From the NCBI GenBank assembly GCA_022769085.1, contig JALEKO010000033.1, positions 1-33,125 on the forward strand: a stretch of DNA of 33,125 bases, read 5' to 3'. Below, one piece after another: positions 23,294-31,054 of this stretch; positions within the stretch are counted from its first letter, which is position 1, and the number at the start of each line of letters is the position of its first letter. This stretch comes from Peptoniphilaceae bacterium (GTDB lineage Bacteria; Bacillota; Clostridia; Tissierellales; Peptoniphilaceae). The position numbers and the translations under genes were made by a program. The notes beneath the pieces were generated by a model. The model was not told the DNA's origin and did no database searches. It saw only the letters and a program-made list of their open reading frames with translations.

Positions 23294-23997
23294 TGGAAGA
23301 AATTTTTGGCAAGAATTCTGCTATTGAAACTATAAATTCAAAAAGAAAAATATATAAAGCATTTATAGTTAAAGAAAATAATAAAAAAATTGAAGAAATA
23401 ATATCTTTACTAACAAAAGAAAATGTAGAAATTGAATTTGTTGAAAAAAGTTACTTTAAAAATATAAAAGAAAATCATCAAGGAGTAAAACTTTTAGCTG
23501 AAGATTTTAAATATACAGATTTTGATGAACTTTTAAATGAAGATTTCCTTGTTATTTTAGATCATATAGAGGATGTCCATAACTTGGGTGCTATTATAAG
23601 AACTTGCGAAGTAATGGGAGTTTGTGGAGTAATTATTCCAGATAGAAGAGCTGCAAAAATAAATTCAAGTGTATATAAAACATCATCTGGTGCAGTAAAT
23701 TATATTAAAGTATCTAAAGTTGTAAATATTAATAATTCAATAAAAGAACTTAAAAAAAATGGTTTTTGGGTTTATGGTCTTGCAGGAGAAGCAGAAAAAT
23801 ATATTTACGATATTGATTTAAAAGGAAAAGTTGCAATAGTTGTTGGAAATGAAGAAAAAGGAATTTCTAAACTTACAAGAAATTTTTGCGATGACCTTTT
23901 AAAAATACCAATGCAAGGGAAAACGACAAGCTTAAATGCATCCGTTGCAGCATCTATTGCAATATATGAAGTAAAAAGACAAAATGGCAAGAACTAG
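23293..23997 (+). CDS. rlmB: 23S rRNA (guanosine-2'-O)-methyltransferase RlmB
   Basis: A 234-aa SPOUT (TrmH-type) methyltransferase using S-adenosylmethionine to methylate G2251 of 23S rRNA. It has a short N-terminal substrate-binding domain (starting EIFGKNSAIETI) and the knotted catalytic domain with DHIEDVHNLGAIIRTCE near 92-108, VVGNEEKGIS near 195-204 and LKIPMQGKTTSLNASVAAS near 209-229. The gene between cysS and rlmB in many Firmicutes (mrnC, mini-RNase III) is absent: cysS and rlmB overlap directly. Confidence 0.94.
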   Translation: MEEIFGKNSAIETINSKRKIYKAFIVKENNKKIEEIISLLTKENVEIEFVEKSYFKNIKENHQGVKLLAEDFKYTDFDELLNEDFLVILDHIEDVHNLGAIIRTCEVMGVCGVIIPDRRAAKINSSVYKTSSGAVNYIKVSKVVNINNSIKELKKNGFWVYGLAGEAEKYIYDIDLKGKVAIVVGNEEKGISKLTRNFCDDLLKIPMQGKTTSLNASVAASIAIYEVKRQNGKN

Positions 23998-24505
23998 AAA
24001 AAATATATTACTTGTAGATGGATATAACGTAATAAATAGTTGGAAAGAACTTGTAAAATTAAAAAATCATTCTTTTGAAGATGCAAGAGAAAAATTAATT
24101 GAAGAGATGGCAGAATTTTCTTCATTAAGTGCAGAAGAAGTAACCATTGTATTTGATGCATATAAATCTGACTATACAAAAGAAGTAATAGAAAGAAAAC
24201 TAAATGTAAATATTGTATTTACAAAAAAATTTCAAACAGCAGACTCGTTTATAGAAAGAGAAGTTGATAAACTTGCAAGAAAAGAAAATGTAAGAGTTTG
24301 CAGTGATGACTCTCAAATTCAGTCTCTTTCATTAGACAGAGGAGCAACAAGACTTACTGCAAGTGAACTTAAAAATGAACTTTTTAACAGAAGAATGAAT
24401 ATTAAAAGAAAAAAAAGAGAAAATCAAGAACTTTTCTTAAAAAATTTTCCAATGAGTAAGGAAAATATAAAGAAGTTAGATGAAATAGGTAAAAAAATAA
24501 AATAA
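23984..24505 (+). CDS. YacP/Rae1-like NYN-domain endoribonuclease
   Basis: A 173-aa PIN/NYN-fold protein. The start KNILLVDGYNVINSW carries the first acidic residue, TIVFDAYKSD near 55-64 the second, and VRVCSDDSQIQSLSLDRGA near 105-123 the others. In Bacillus the orthologue Rae1 binds the ribosomal A site and cuts mRNA during translation. It overlaps rlmB by 14 bp. The C-terminal ~45 residues are Lys/Arg-rich and may contact rRNA. Placement after rlmB matches the conserved Firmicutes order. Confidence 0.88.
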   Translation: MARTRKNILLVDGYNVINSWKELVKLKNHSFEDAREKLIEEMAEFSSLSAEEVTIVFDAYKSDYTKEVIERKLNVNIVFTKKFQTADSFIEREVDKLARKENVRVCSDDSQIQSLSLDRGATRLTASELKNELFNRRMNIKRKKRENQELFLKNFPMSKENIKKLDEIGKKIK

Positions 24506-24522
24506 ATTTCATAGGTGGTTTT

Positions 24523-25506
24523 ATGGATAAAATAGATTTCAATGATCAACAAATTTTAGAAAAAATGAAAGATTACTTAGGAAATGAAGATCTTACTGTA
24601 AAAGATATCATAACAGCATATGAAGTTATGGACGATGAAAAAAAGAAAAAATTTGATGATTATATAAAAGATAATACAAATTTAGAGCTAAAAACACCAC
24701 AATTTTTAGCAAAAGTTGAAAGAGCTGATGTAATGAAACTTTCAGATATGTCTAATGAAGAAATAGTATATCAGTTTCAACAAAATAATCCTAACGCACT
24801 TTCAGCTTTAGTAGATAAAAATCAGGGTCTTGTAAGAAGTAGAGCAAGTTATTTTTATAGATCTCATGGAAATGACTTAGACTTAGAAGATTTGGTTCAG
24901 TCTGGAATGCTTGGAATGATAAGAGCTGCTGAAAAATTTGATATAACTTTAGGCTTTAAATTTACAACTTATGCTTATAAATGGATTGATAAAGCAATAA
25001 GAAAAGCAATAAATAACGAAGGCCATACAATACGCATACCTGCAGGGAAATATTTAAAACTAAATAAACTTAAACAAATTTTAAAAGCAAATCCTGAAGC
25101 AAGTGAAGATGAACTTTATGAAATATTAGAAAAAGAAGGAATAGATAAAAAACAAGCAGATGATTTATTTTTAATAAATAGAAATCAGGTAAATTCAACA
25201 TCACTTAATATAAATCTTGACAGTGAAGATTCTACAGGCGATGAACTAATGGATATGGTTGGAGATGATGCAGCCGCAGTAGATGATCAAATACTTGAAA
25301 GAGATGCAGAAAGATCACTTTTAAATGCACTAAATCAATTGACCGATAGAGAAAAACAAATAATAATTTATAGATACGGTCTTGATGGAGAAAAACCAAA
25401 AACATTAGAAGAAATTGGAAATATATATGACCTTTCAAGAGAAAGAATTCGCCAAATAGAAAATCAAGCATTAAGTAGATTAAGAGAATTTTCAGAAAAT
25501 GAATAG
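24523..25506 (+). CDS. RpoD-like sigma-70 factor in the sigH position
   Basis: A 327-aa RNA polymerase sigma factor. Region 1.2/2 spans ~70-175 (ALVDKNQGLVRSRASYF, LEDLVQSGMLGMIRAAEKF, then KFTTYAYKWIDKAIRKAI, resembling the primary-sigma KFSTYATWWIRQAI, and HTIRIP). Region 3 follows with a spacer to ~250. Region 4 spans ~265-325 (LTDREKQIIIYRYGLDG, then ERIRQIENQALSRLRE). There is no acidic region 1.1; the first ~65 residues are a short helical segment. After cysS-rlmB-yacP, Firmicutes usually encode sigH; this protein is of the RpoD/group 1-2 type. It may be a group 2 sigma or stand in for the primary factor. GGTGG precedes ATG. Confidence 0.9.
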   Translation: MDKIDFNDQQILEKMKDYLGNEDLTVKDIITAYEVMDDEKKKKFDDYIKDNTNLELKTPQFLAKVERADVMKLSDMSNEEIVYQFQQNNPNALSALVDKNQGLVRSRASYFYRSHGNDLDLEDLVQSGMLGMIRAAEKFDITLGFKFTTYAYKWIDKAIRKAINNEGHTIRIPAGKYLKLNKLKQILKANPEASEDELYEILEKEGIDKKQADDLFLINRNQVNSTSLNINLDSEDSTGDELMDMVGDDAAAVDDQILERDAERSLLNALNQLTDREKQIIIYRYGLDGEKPKTLEEIGNIYDLSRERIRQIENQALSRLREFSENE

Positions 25507-25513
25507 ATAATTA

Positions 25514-25539
25514 AAAAGGCAGAAATTTTTCTGCCTTTT
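25514..25539. terminator. Bidirectional terminator after the sigma gene
   Basis: AAAAGGCAGAAA pairs with TTTCTGCCTTTT over 12 bp, loop TT, with T/A runs on both sides. It serves the sigma operon and the convergent ABC ATPase gene. Confidence 0.85.
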
Positions 25540-25543
25540 ACTA

Positions 25544-26245
25544 TTACCGTGAAATATTTTCAACTTCTTCAATTTTTTCATTTTTGTATTCTTTAAAAAC
25601 TTTTCCGTCAGCAATTTCAATAACTCTGTCAGCCATTGGAGTAATTGCCCTGTTATGAGTTATAACAATAACAGTTGTATTTGTATTTTTACATGTTTCT
25701 TTAAGAAGCTTTAAAACTTTTTTTCCCGTAACATAGTCAAGAGCACCAGTTGGTTCATCACATAAAAGAATTTTTGGTTTTTTTGCAACAGCTCTTGCTA
25801 TTGAAACCCTTTGTTGTTCACCACCAGAAAGTTGTGATGGAAAATTATTTAACCTTTTTGAAAGCCCTACATCATTTAAAACATCAACTGCATTTAAAGA
25901 ATCTTTTACAAGTTGATTTGCAAGTTCCACATTTTCTTTTGCAGTTAAATTTTCAATTAAATTGTAGTTTTGAAAAACAAAACCAACATCATTTCTTCTA
26001 TAAATTGTAAGCTCATTGTCGTTAAAGTTTTCAATATTTTTTCCATCGACAATTATTTCACCCTCATTTGGAGAATCCATTCCCCCTAAAAGGTTTAAAA
26101 CGGTAGATTTACCCGCACCACTTGCACCTACAATTATGCAAAATTCGCCCTTTTCTATATTAAAATTCACTTTGTCATTTGCTTTAATTATGCTTTCTCC
26201 ATTTTTGTAAAATTTTGAAACATTTTTTAAACTGATATATGCCAT
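25544..26245 (-). CDS. ABC transporter ATPase of the MacB/LolD/BceA type, without a permease nearby
   Basis: A 233-aa cytoplasmic ATPase. Walker A is [12 protein letters not shown] (near 42-53), the Q loop is [16 protein letters not shown], the signature is [14 protein letters not shown] (near 140), Walker B is [12 protein letters not shown] (near 160) and the switch His is in VIVITHN. The type pairs with FtsX/MacB-like permeases that export peptides or lipoproteins or sense antibiotics. The next gene downstream is convergent and the upstream one divergent, so it is encoded alone. Confidence 0.9.
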   Translation of the reverse strand: MAYISLKNVSKFYKNGESIIKANDKVNFNIEKGEFCIIVGASGAGKSTVLNLLGGMDSPNEGEIIVDGKNIENFNDNELTIYRRNDVGFVFQNYNLIENLTAKENVELANQLVKDSLNAVDVLNDVGLSKRLNNFPSQLSGGEQQRVSIARAVAKKPKILLCDEPTGALDYVTGKKVLKLLKETCKNTNTTVIVITHNRAITPMADRVIEIADGKVFKEYKNEKIEEVENISR

Positions 26246-26340
26246 AATTACCTCTTTAAATATTGTACTTTAATGATTTATATTTGAAATCATTAAATTT
26301 TCTATTGAATTTTAAAAGTATAATAAAAATGAGGTTTATT

Positions 26341-26832
26341 ATGGATGAGTTTATAAAATTGGCAAAAAATTCTATAGAATATTTTTTAGAAAATAAAAAT
26401 TATTTAGATGTAAAAACAAAAAATTATGACAAAAACCATAACGGAGTTTTTGTAGAAATATATAAAAATGGTTTACTTAGGTCAATTTCAGGTGAAAGTT
26501 TACCTGTTAGAAAAAATATTTTATACGACATAATTTATGAATCAGTTAAAGCAGCTTTTTTTACAAAAAAGTCAGACCCTATAACTAAAGAAAATTTAAA
26601 AGAAATAAAAATAGTTGTAAAAGAAATTTATGATTTAGAAATAATAAATTTTTTAGATCAAACAGATGACTTTGACGGATTAGAACTTACATATCAAAAT
26701 AATACATTTACCTTGTTTTTAGAAAATTATAAAAGTAAAGAAGAACTTTTAGAAGATTTACTTAAAAAATCAAATGTTGATTCTTGGGATATTTTCATTC
26801 TAAAAAAGTTTAAAGTAATAAAGCACATATAG
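26341..26832 (+). CDS. Divergent AMMECR1-like domain protein
   Basis: A 163-aa cytoplasmic protein starting at ATG 26341, with GAGG 8 nt upstream. Its pattern follows the AMMECR1 family: HNGVFVEIYKNGLLRSISGE near 37-56 matches GVFVTLxxxGxLRGCIGs; the DIIYESVKAAFFTKKSDPIT stretch near 68-87 matches the A..AAf.DPRF.PlT segment; and LKEIKIVVKEIYDLEII matches the ieVsvLs segment. The invariant LRGCIG is LRSISG, so its Cys is missing. The neighbouring Memo and radical-SAM genes of the AMMECR1-Memo-radical SAM group are absent. Function unknown; family assignment moderate. Confidence 0.55.
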   Translation: MDEFIKLAKNSIEYFLENKNYLDVKTKNYDKNHNGVFVEIYKNGLLRSISGESLPVRKNILYDIIYESVKAAFFTKKSDPITKENLKEIKIVVKEIYDLEIINFLDQTDDFDGLELTYQNNTFTLFLENYKSKEELLEDLLKKSNVDSWDIFILKKFKVIKHI

Positions 26833-26834
26833 TA

Positions 26835-26862
26835 TTGATTTTATTTTTATAAAAAGTAAAAT
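26835..26862 (+). promoter_or_regulatory. Promoter of the ileS T-box leader
   Basis: TTGATT (26835-26840), 16-bp spacer, TAAAAT (26857-26862). It starts three bases after the stop codon of the AMMECR1-like gene. Confidence 0.6.
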
Positions 26863-26868
26863 ATAGCT

Positions 26869-27066
26869 ATATTAAAGGCGTACAGAGAAGAGTAGGCGTT
26901 AATGATTCTTTTTAGAGAGGCATGTAAGGTGAAAGATGCTAAGATAGTTTTCGTTGAAGATCATCTTTGAAGTTAAAATTTCGAATCAAGTAGATTTTTT
27001 CGTATAAAGGCGTTAACTTTATCATCACTTTTTGGGTGGTTTTAGGTCCCTTTCGGGATCTTTTTT
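26869..27066 (+). promoter_or_regulatory. T-box riboswitch (isoleucine)
   Basis: A ~200-nt leader that senses uncharged tRNA-Ile and controls read-through into ileS. Stem I begins GGCGTACAGAGAAGAGTAGG (AGAGA and AGTA elements), with the apical parts AGAGAGGCATG and AGGTGAAAGATGC. The specifier region GAAGATCATC contains ATC, an Ile codon. The T-box core GGGTGGT (27034-27040) offers UGGU to pair with the ACCA end of the tRNA. The terminator is AGGTCCC, TTTC, GGGATCT then a T-run (27044-27066). The sequence after GGGTGG departs from the common ACCGCG. Confidence 0.88.
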
Positions 27067-27109
27067 AATGCTTTTCTACTTGATGAAAAATAAAATGGGG
27101 GAATATTCA

Positions 27110-30100
27110 ATGAATAGATTTGAAGAATTAAGCACGAAAGATGTAAAAAATTCCGAGAAAAAAATATCAGATTATTGGGATGAAATTGATCTTTTAAAAA
27201 GGTCACTTGAAACAAGAGAAAATTGTGAAAATTATATTTTTTATGATGGACCACCAACTGCAAATGGAAAACCGGGAATTCATCATGTAATTTCAAGAAC
27301 TCTTAAAGACATGACAAATAGATATAAAAATTTAAGAGGATATAGAGTAGAAAGAAAAGCGGGTTGGGATACTCACGGACTTCCAGTTGAAATAGAAGTT
27401 GAAAAAGAACTTGGAATTTCAAATAAAAAAGAAATTGAAGAATATGGAATTGAAAAATTCAACGAAAAATGTAAAGCATCCGTATTTAAATATAAAGACC
27501 TTTGGGAAGAAATGACAAAAAGAATGGCATTTTTGGCAGATATGGATGACCCATATATAACTCTTGACAATGATTATATTGAAACGGAATGGGCACTTTT
27601 AGATAAAATGTTTAAAGAAGGCCACATTTTTGAAGGACATAAAGTAGTTCCATATTGCCCAAGATGCGGAACAGACCTTGCAAGCCATGAAGTAGCACAA
27701 GGTTACCAAAGCGATAAAACAATTACATTGACAATGGAATTTAAAAAGAAAAATGCAGAAAATGAATATTTTTTGGCATGGACAACAACACCGTGGACAC
27801 TTCCATCAAATGTAGCACTTGCTGTAAACCCTGAAGTAGATTATGTAAAAGTTTTAGATAAAACAAGAAATAAAAAATACATCTTAGCAGAAGCACTTTT
27901 AAATGCCGTTTTAAAAGATGATGAATATGAAATAATAGAACATATGAAAGGTAAAGAGCTTGAATATCAAGAATATGAACAGCTTATGCCTTATTTAAAA
28001 CCAGATAAAAAAGCATTTTTTGTAGTTTGTGCAGATTTTGTATCTGTAGAAAGTGGAACGGGAATTGTTCATACAGCACCTGCATTTGGTGATGATGACT
28101 ACACTGTAGGAAAAAAATATAAACTTCCATTTGTTCAACCAGTTGACCTTCAGGGTAAATTTACAGACACACCTTGGAAAGGTGAATTTGTTTTTGATAC
28201 AAATGAGTCAATTTACCTTCATTTAAGAGAAGAAGGAAAAGTTTTTGCAAAAGAAACAATAACTCACGATTATCCTCATTGTTGGAGATGCGGGACACCA
28301 TTAATATATTATGCAAAACCTTCATGGTATATAGATATGAGTAACATGAGAGAAAAAATGGTTGAAGCAAATGAAAGTGTAAAATGGAATCCGCAAACAA
28401 TTGGCGATAAAAGATTTGGAAATTGGATTGCAAATGCAAAAGACCGGGCAATTTCAAGACAAAGATATTGGGGAACGCCACTTAATTTATGGAAAGGTGA
28501 AAAAAGCGGAAAAATAATTTCAATTGGTTCAAGAAAAGAATTGGTTGAAAAAGCAAATGAAGATATCGATGAAAATATAGAACTTCATAGACCATATGTA
28601 GATAATGTAACAATTACAGATAAAGAAACTGGAGAAGTATTCCATAGAGTTGAAGATGTAATGGATGTATGGTTTGATTCGGGAGCAATGCCATTTGCAC
28701 AAAGACATTTTCCTTTTGAACATAAAGAAGATTTTTATGAAGATTATTTCCCGGCAGATTTTATTTGCGAAGGAATAGACCAAACAAGAGGACGGTTTTA
28801 TTCATTAATGTCAATTTCAACATTAATTACAGGTAAAGCACCATATAAAAATGTTTTGGTAAATGATTTAATTTTAGATAAAAATGGTCAAAAAATGAGT
28901 AAATCAAAAGGAAACACATTAGACCCATTTGACCTTTTCGATAGATACGGGGCAGATGCCGTAAGGTTTTATTCACTTTACGTTTCACCACCATGGCTAC
29001 CGACACGTTTTGATGAAACTGGCTTAAAAGAAGTGCAAAATAATTTCTTTAGAACATTTGAAAATGTATATAATTTCTTTAGCCTTTATGCAAATACCGA
29101 TAAAATTGACCCGAGCACATATAATTTAGATTATGAAAAATTAGAACTTACAGATAAATGGATTTTATCAAAACTTCAAAGCCTTTATAAATCATATTTA
29201 ACAGATATGGATAATTTTGAATATAATAGAGTAGTGCATAACATATCAGACTTTGTAGTTGAAGACCTTTCAAATTGGTATATAAGAAGAAATAGAAAAA
29301 GATTTTGGAATTCAGATATAAATGAATCAAAAAAGAATGCATATAAAGTGACATATGAAATATTAAAATTAATTTCACAGATGATATCACCAATAGCACC
29401 TTTTATTTCAGAATCAGTATATAGAAAACTAACAAATGCTGAAAGTGTTCATTTAACATATTTACCAGAAGTAAACGAAAACTTTATAGATAAAGACTTA
29501 GAAGAAAAAATGGACCTTGTAAGAAAAATAGTTTCACTTGCAAGAGCATCAAGAGAAAAAGAAGAAATAAAAGTACGCCAGCCACTTCAAAAAATAGTTG
29601 TTGATGGAAGCTATAAAGAAAAAATAGGAAATTTCACAGGCTTAATAAAAGATGAAATAAATGTAAAAGAAGTAGATTTTATGGATGACCTTACACAATT
29701 TATGAATTATTCATTAAAGCCAGACTTTAGAAGCGTAGGAAGAATATTTAAATCAAAAATAAAAGATTTCCAAAAATTCCTTGAAAATGTAAATGCAAAA
29801 GAATTTATAGAAAATTTAGAAAAAGAAGACCAGAAAATAACACTTTCAGGAGAAGAAATTTTAATAAAAAGAGAATATGTAGATGTTAGAATTTCTGCAA
29901 AAGAAGGCTTTGATGTTGAAATGGATAAAAACGTGTTTGTAGTTTTAGATACAGAAATTACACAAGAACTTAAAGATGAAGGCTATGCAAGAGAATTTAT
30001 TTCAAAAGTTCAAAATATGAGAAAAGATAACGGCTTTGAACTTACAGACAGAATAATAATAAATTATGAAGCAGAAGAAGAACTTGAAAAATCGTTAATT

Positions 30101-30223
30101 AAATTTAAAGACCAAATAATGAAAGAAACTTTGGCAGATGATTTTAAAAATTTAAGTTTAGAAGAAAGCCCAATTGACTTAAACGATAAAAAAATAAAAT
30201 TAAAATTAAATAAAGTAAATTAA
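27110..30223 (+). CDS. ileS: Isoleucyl-tRNA synthetase, long (IleS2/eukaryote-like) type
   Basis: A 1037-aa class I synthetase that charges tRNA-Ile and edits valine. ATG 27110 follows GGGGGA; the open frame further upstream lies in the T-box. Landmarks: PPTANGKPGIHHVISRTLKD near 46-65 (HIGH region, HxxH form), YCPRCGTDLASHE near 182 and CWRCGTPLIYY near 390 (paired-Cys motifs), TTTPWTLPSNVALAVNP near 225 (editing domain), and GQKMSKSKGN near 593 (KMSKS loop). The length and the GIHHV form match the IleS2 clade, which in other bacteria includes mupirocin-insensitive enzymes; resistance here is not shown. Followed by a terminator at 30229. Confidence 0.95.
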   Translation: MNRFEELSTKDVKNSEKKISDYWDEIDLLKRSLETRENCENYIFYDGPPTANGKPGIHHVISRTLKDMTNRYKNLRGYRVERKAGWDTHGLPVEIEVEKELGISNKKEIEEYGIEKFNEKCKASVFKYKDLWEEMTKRMAFLADMDDPYITLDNDYIETEWALLDKMFKEGHIFEGHKVVPYCPRCGTDLASHEVAQGYQSDKTITLTMEFKKKNAENEYFLAWTTTPWTLPSNVALAVNPEVDYVKVLDKTRNKKYILAEALLNAVLKDDEYEIIEHMKGKELEYQEYEQLMPYLKPDKKAFFVVCADFVSVESGTGIVHTAPAFGDDDYTVGKKYKLPFVQPVDLQGKFTDTPWKGEFVFDTNESIYLHLREEGKVFAKETITHDYPHCWRCGTPLIYYAKPSWYIDMSNMREKMVEANESVKWNPQTIGDKRFGNWIANAKDRAISRQRYWGTPLNLWKGEKSGKIISIGSRKELVEKANEDIDENIELHRPYVDNVTITDKETGEVFHRVEDVMDVWFDSGAMPFAQRHFPFEHKEDFYEDYFPADFICEGIDQTRGRFYSLMSISTLITGKAPYKNVLVNDLILDKNGQKMSKSKGNTLDPFDLFDRYGADAVRFYSLYVSPPWLPTRFDETGLKEVQNNFFRTFENVYNFFSLYANTDKIDPSTYNLDYEKLELTDKWILSKLQSLYKSYLTDMDNFEYNRVVHNISDFVVEDLSNWYIRRNRKRFWNSDINESKKNAYKVTYEILKLISQMISPIAPFISESVYRKLTNAESVHLTYLPEVNENFIDKDLEEKMDLVRKIVSLARASREKEEIKVRQPLQKIVVDGSYKEKIGNFTGLIKDEINVKEVDFMDDLTQFMNYSLKPDFRSVGRIFKSKIKDFQKFLENVNAKEFIENLEKEDQKITLSGEEILIKREYVDVRISAKEGFDVEMDKNVFVVLDTEITQELKDEGYAREFISKVQNMRKDNGFELTDRIIINYEAEEELEKSLIKFKDQIMKETLADDFKNLSLEESPIDLNDKKIKLKLNKVN

Positions 30224-30228
30224 AATTT

Positions 30229-30283
30229 AAAAAAGAAACCAATAGTTAACTTAAAATATTTGTTAATTTATGGTTTCTTTTTT
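30229..30283 (+). terminator. Terminator after ileS
   Basis: AAAAAAGAAACCA (30229-30241) pairs with TGGTTTCTTTTTT (30271-30283), with GTTAA/TTAAC also able to pair inside the loop. Confidence 0.8.
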
Positions 30284-30792
30284 AATTACATTGTAACGCA
30301 TTTTAAAAAAATATATTAAAATTTAAATAAAAAATACTTTACTTTTGATTTTTGGCGTTAAAAATTTTTTATTTTAACATCTTTTTTACAAAAAAATTAT
30401 TTTTTTAAACATTTAAAATCAAAAAATAATTTTTAATTTTTTAAGCCTATTAAAACTATTTTTAAATATAGAGCTAATTATCGTTTAAAAATAGCAATTT
30501 AATACAATTTTTAAAAATAATTTCAATAAAAAATTGTTTTTAAAAGATAAATATTTTGATTATTACCTAATTTTACGGGTAAAAAATAAAGACAGAAAAA
30601 TATTTTAAGTTTAATTTACAAAAATTACATATGTAACTTTAAAAATTTTAAATTTTTGTAAATAAAAAAAATTACAAATAAAATTACACTATTTTTTAAA
30701 GCAAAATTTTATTAAAAATGTTGTTATTTACACAAATAAAGCATATAAAATATTTATACGTAAGTTTTAATATTAAAGTAATTTAAAAAAGC
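30284..30792. other. AT-rich noncoding stretch with short dyads
   Basis: About 510 bp with no open frame that looks coding, made mostly of A- and T-runs, many in the form TTTTAAAAA. The clearest structures are the inverted repeat at 30615-30662 and several copies of (A)ATTACA. I see no tRNA, transposase or insertion-sequence end. Confidence 0.8.
30615..30662. repeat. 12-bp inverted repeat around a palindrome
   Basis: TTTACAAAAATT (30615-30626) and its exact complement AATTTTTGTAAA (30651-30662). The first arm overlaps the 12-bp palindrome TTACATATGTAA (30625-30636). It could be an operator or curved upstream element; it has no T-run that would make it a terminator. Confidence 0.6.
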
Positions 30793-30821
30793 TTGAAGTA
30801 TTTTTTAATTTGTAGTAGAAT
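30793..30821 (+). promoter_or_regulatory. Promoter of the large surface protein
   Basis: TTGAAG (30793-30798), 17-bp spacer, TAGAAT (30816-30821). The expected start is near 30828, giving a ~227-nt leader. Confidence 0.6.
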
Positions 30822-30857
30822 TTAGATAAATAGATATCGGGTAAATTCTATTTTTGT

Positions 30858-31011
30858 AAGATATTTTATTTTTAACATTTTAACAAATGAATTTTTAAAA
30901 TAAATATCTTAACTGTAAGCTTTGGCTTACAAAATTTTTTAAGTTACGAGTAATCTGTTTTTTATAAATATTTTACAAAAAAAAAAACGAAATCTTTTTT
31001 AAAACAGATTA
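30858..31011 (+). promoter_or_regulatory. Structured leader with three hairpins before the surface protein
   Basis: Hairpin A pairs AAGATATTTTATTTTTAA with the segment around 30892-30910, imperfectly. Hairpin B is TGTAAGC, TTTG, GCTTACA (30914-30931), perfect, followed by AAA then six T, so a weak terminator. Hairpin C pairs TAATCTGTTTT (30951-30961) with AAAACAGATTA (31001-31011), 11 bp around a 39-nt loop. No riboswitch family is recognised and no leader ORF with an RBS is seen, unlike the other adhesin leader. Confidence 0.5.
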
Positions 31012-31054
31012 TAAATCATTTTAATTAAATTAAATAATTAAAAGAGGAGAAAAA

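Noticed and set aside
30828-31054. A second repeat-bearing leader ORF before the large surface protein
   Set aside because: No ATG with an RBS and no tandem repeat lie in this leader, so the arrangement at 1981-2217 is not repeated here.
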